NCBI GenBank assembly: GCA_003477305.1
Contig: DMTN01000025.1
Span: forward strand, 10,619 to 52,676
Direction of reading: 5' to 3'
Source: Acholeplasmatales bacterium
GTDB taxonomy: Bacteria; Bacillota_I; Bacilli_A; Izemoplasmatales; Hujiaoplasmataceae
DNA length: 42,058 nt
The notes under the pieces were generated by a model. The model saw only the letters and a list, made by a program, of their open reading frames with translations, was not told where the DNA came from and searched no databases. Below, in pieces: positions 40,016-42,058 of this stretch. Position numbers and translations under genes: made by a program. Numbering within the stretch: the first letter of the stretch is position 1; each line of letters opens with the position of its first letter.

Positions 40016-42056
40016 GGCGGAACGCCTCCTTCACGAGTTCAATCAGGAATGTGAACAGTTGCTTGATCGTCATCTGCACGAAGGCGAAGACAAGCAGGAT
40101 CACGACGAGGAACAGGATGGTGATGAGGATGCTCTTGATCGTCTCGCCCAACGTGTAGTTCTGGATTTCTGAGATCGAGATGAACACGAGCAACAGGCTC
40201 CATGCCAATCCGACCCCGAAGATGACGTTCAGCAGGAACAGCTCGTTGGTCGTCGCGACGTAGGAGATGAGGGTCGATGTGACGCATCCGAGGATGAACG
40301 GCAGCATCGAATAGGCGACCCCCTTGAAGATTTCCCCGAGCGTTCCTTCGCCGTCCTGGATCGACGTCACGAGATAGCTGCAGAGGACGAAGAGGCCGAC
40401 GAGCGCGAGGAAGCCGAGGATGATCGAACCGAGGTCCATGTCCTTCAGGTCGGTCGATTGGAAGATGAACCCCTTCCCGGCGATGAAGAGCAGGTAAGCG
40501 CCGAAGGTGAGGCCGAGGATCGCGATCGCGCCGGCGTAGGATCCGTGAAGCTTCTTCTTCAGGTAGTAGAACGCGTCGGCGGGTTTCTTCGCGACGGTCT
40601 TGGCATAGAGCACGTCGGCGATCAGTTTGTTGGAGGTGATCTTCGTCGTCACGGCGCGGACCGGGGCGAGGAAATGCGTCTTCCGATCGGCATAGCCGAG
40701 GACCGCGAAGGCGATGAAGCCAAGCAGGATGATGCCGAGCGACGGCAACAGATTCGCCTGCAGCCAGATGTTGCGGAGTTCCCAGAAGGCCTCGGAATAG
40801 AGTTCGCGGTTGCCGGCGATCTCGAAGTGTTCGGCGGCGAGCGCGTATTCCTCGAGTTGCAGATAGTTCTTGGCGATGCCGTTGTGGGCGAGCATCGACA
40901 TCTGGTTCAGGCGGAGGACCGCCTTCCAGAGCTCGACGGCTTCCTCGTAGCGGGTTTCATCGTAGAGCGCGATCGCCTGATAGATGGTCGAGGCATATTC
41001 GGTCGGGACGAACGACTGCAGGTAACTGTTCTCCGAATCGAGCGTCCAGATCTGCCCGGCGGCGTCGACGGCGATCGCCGCGAGGCTCTTGAAGAGACCC
41101 GCGATGCCGACGTCGAGATAGGATCCGAAGGTGTAGATGAACTCGCCGTCGTTCGTGTAGACGTCGATCCAGCCGCTCTGGTCGGCGGTGTACATGATGC
41201 CGGGATCGTCGACCGCGACATCGACCAGCTTGGCGCTTGAGATGTACATCTCCGCGAGCATGTTCGTGCCCTGCGTGGTGTGCTTCTTGATATTCTCGAC
41301 GCGCAGACCGGAAGAGGACGAATAGACGATGCCGCCGTCGTCGATGAAGACGGACGTGAAGACCGGCGGGGTCAGGTTGATGTTGAGGTTGTCGAGCTGC
41401 TCCTGCGTGTAGATGAACTGCTGGAACTGCTGGCGCAGCGTCAGGTTGACCTTGTTGGACGAGAAGAACCCGAGGAATTCGCCCGTGTTCGAGAGCTGGA
41501 CGACGCCGTCGGAGGACCCCTTCGAGACGACGTACATGATCCCCGCCTTGTCGACGGCGACCTTCTCCGGCTCGAAGGCGAGCGTTTCGTACATGATCGA
41601 ATTCGGTTTTCCGAAGGATTCGACGAGTGTTCCGTCGGCGGAAAAATGGAAGACCCTTCCGGCGGCGGAATCGGCGACGTAGATGTCGCCCTCCGAAACA
41701 TAGGCGGAACTTTCGCGACAGACGAACACGCCGGTCGGATTCGCCATCAGCGGGGTGGTGAAGGAGGTGATCGTGTTCGCGATCGGATCATAGATCACGA
41801 TGCGGGCGTTGCCGGCATCGGCGATCACGAGTTTGCCTTCGTTGTTCACCGCGAGATCGGCAGGGCTTTTCAGTCCGAGCGACGTGATCGTCTGGCCCGG
41901 CAGGTAGGCATCCTGCGTCTGGACGTAGTCGTGATCTTCGTCAAAGGCGTAGGTATAGGTGGTGGAGGAAGAGGCGAAGACCCGGACGGTCCCCGCCGTC
42001 AGCGCGGCGAAGAGCAAGAAGAGGAAGAGAATCGAAGCTTTCTTGACGATTTTCAT
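40002..42056 (-). CDS. NHL-repeat/TPR membrane protein with C-terminal Yip1 domain
   Basis: 684 residues: an N-terminal signal or anchor (KASILFLFLLFAALTAGTV), then NHL-type propeller blades (PADLAVNNEGKLVIADAGNARIVIYDP and similar, about 50-340), a TPR-like helical stretch (about 350-425, YEEAVELWKAVLRLNQ), a membrane segment at about 435-455 and a Yip1-type domain with about five membrane segments to the end. Start M at 42056 is 2 nt from the window edge, so its ribosome site is unseen and an upstream extension cannot be excluded. First visible gene of the unit with DUF5696 and two permeases. It might sense or scaffold the transporter (inference). Confidence 0.83.
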   Translation of the reverse strand: MKIVKKASILFLFLLFAALTAGTVRVFASSSTTYTYAFDEDHDYVQTQDAYLPGQTITSLGLKSPADLAVNNEGKLVIADAGNARIVIYDPIANTITSFTTPLMANPTGVFVCRESSAYVSEGDIYVADSAAGRVFHFSADGTLVESFGKPNSIMYETLAFEPEKVAVDKAGIMYVVSKGSSDGVVQLSNTGEFLGFFSSNKVNLTLRQQFQQFIYTQEQLDNLNINLTPPVFTSVFIDDGGIVYSSSSGLRVENIKKHTTQGTNMLAEMYISSAKLVDVAVDDPGIMYTADQSGWIDVYTNDGEFIYTFGSYLDVGIAGLFKSLAAIAVDAAGQIWTLDSENSYLQSFVPTEYASTIYQAIALYDETRYEEAVELWKAVLRLNQMSMLAHNGIAKNYLQLEEYALAAEHFEIAGNRELYSEAFWELRNIWLQANLLPSLGIILLGFIAFAVLGYADRKTHFLAPVRAVTTKITSNKLIADVLYAKTVAKKPADAFYYLKKKLHGSYAGAIAILGLTFGAYLLFIAGKGFIFQSTDLKDMDLGSIILGFLALVGLFVLCSYLVTSIQDGEGTLGEIFKGVAYSMLPFILGCVTSTLISYVATTNELFLLNVIFGVGLAWSLLLVFISISEIQNYTLGETIKSILITILFLVVILLVFAFVQMTIKQLFTFLIELVKEAFRHVLG

Positions 42057-42058
42057 GG

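Noticed and set aside
1..42058. Mycoplasma genetic code (TGA = Trp)
   Set aside because: TGA serves as the stop of several genes with family-typical C termini, and Trp is encoded by TGG throughout.
1..42058. tRNA, rRNA, insertion sequences, integrases or phage genes
   Set aside because: Searched by eye on both strands; no tRNA cloverleaf signature, transposase, recombinase or terminal inverted repeats were recognised.

Overview
The window is dense bacterial chromosome, visibly GC-rich, with 27 of 30 identified coding regions on the minus strand. Gene content and protein lengths point to a low-GC-Gram-positive lineage (Bacillota/Mollicutes-like) with an unusually GC-rich genome. The markers are RNase J, the rimP-nusA-rnpM-ylxQ-infB-rbfA operon, a cysteine-free S4, a short IF2, a short NusA, and lipoproteins with Thr-rich linkers. 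TGA is used as a stop (infB, rbfA, ylxQ ends), so this is not the mycoplasma code. An Acholeplasma/Izemoplasma-type relative is my best guess (inference).

Layout. 1-6 kb: fmt (cut by the window edge) and priA leftward, rnjA rightward from a divergent promoter, then a DEDDh exonuclease, with a bidirectional terminator between rnjA and the exonuclease. 6-12.3 kb: uvrC, then the rbfA/infB/ylxQ/rnpM/nusA/rimP operon, read leftward from one promoter with a strong leader hairpin. 12.3-13.4 kb: a SpoU-type RNA methyltransferase and a small GNAT protein. 13.4-24.3 kb: two secreted lipoproteins, one of 2844 residues built from eight Listeria-Bacteroides repeats plus a roughly 610-residue helical super-repeat I do not recognise, the other a beta-propeller protein. 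24.4-27.9 kb: thiI coupled to a GNAT domain that runs in frame, with no stop, into oligoendopeptidase F. 28-29.3 kb, rightward: free-methionine-R-sulfoxide reductase and rpsD, whose leader can form a pseudoknot. 29.3-31.7 kb: a glycolytic cluster pgk, HPr-like, tpiA. 31.8-33.5 kb: a short ComK-like protein and an MsmK/UgpC-type ABC ATPase. 33.5-35.5 kb: VTC-domain protein, DUF4956 membrane protein and PucR/CdaR-type regulator. 35.6-42 kb: two sugar-type ABC permeases behind a DUF5696 secreted protein and an NHL/TPR/Yip1 membrane protein.

How it fits together. The first half is translation, RNA and DNA housekeeping. The second half is energy metabolism and surface or carbohydrate uptake. The permease cluster lacks a binding protein and an ATPase in place. 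The stand-alone MsmK-type ATPase 2-3 kb downstream is the obvious energiser, as is usual for shared sugar-importer ATPases, and any binding protein would lie beyond position 42058. The most novel material is the giant lipoprotein, followed by the GNAT-PepF continuity, the rpsD leader pseudoknot, the HPr homologue with an altered active site and the Cys-rich tail on PGK. I see no transposons, tRNAs, rRNAs or CRISPR arrays.
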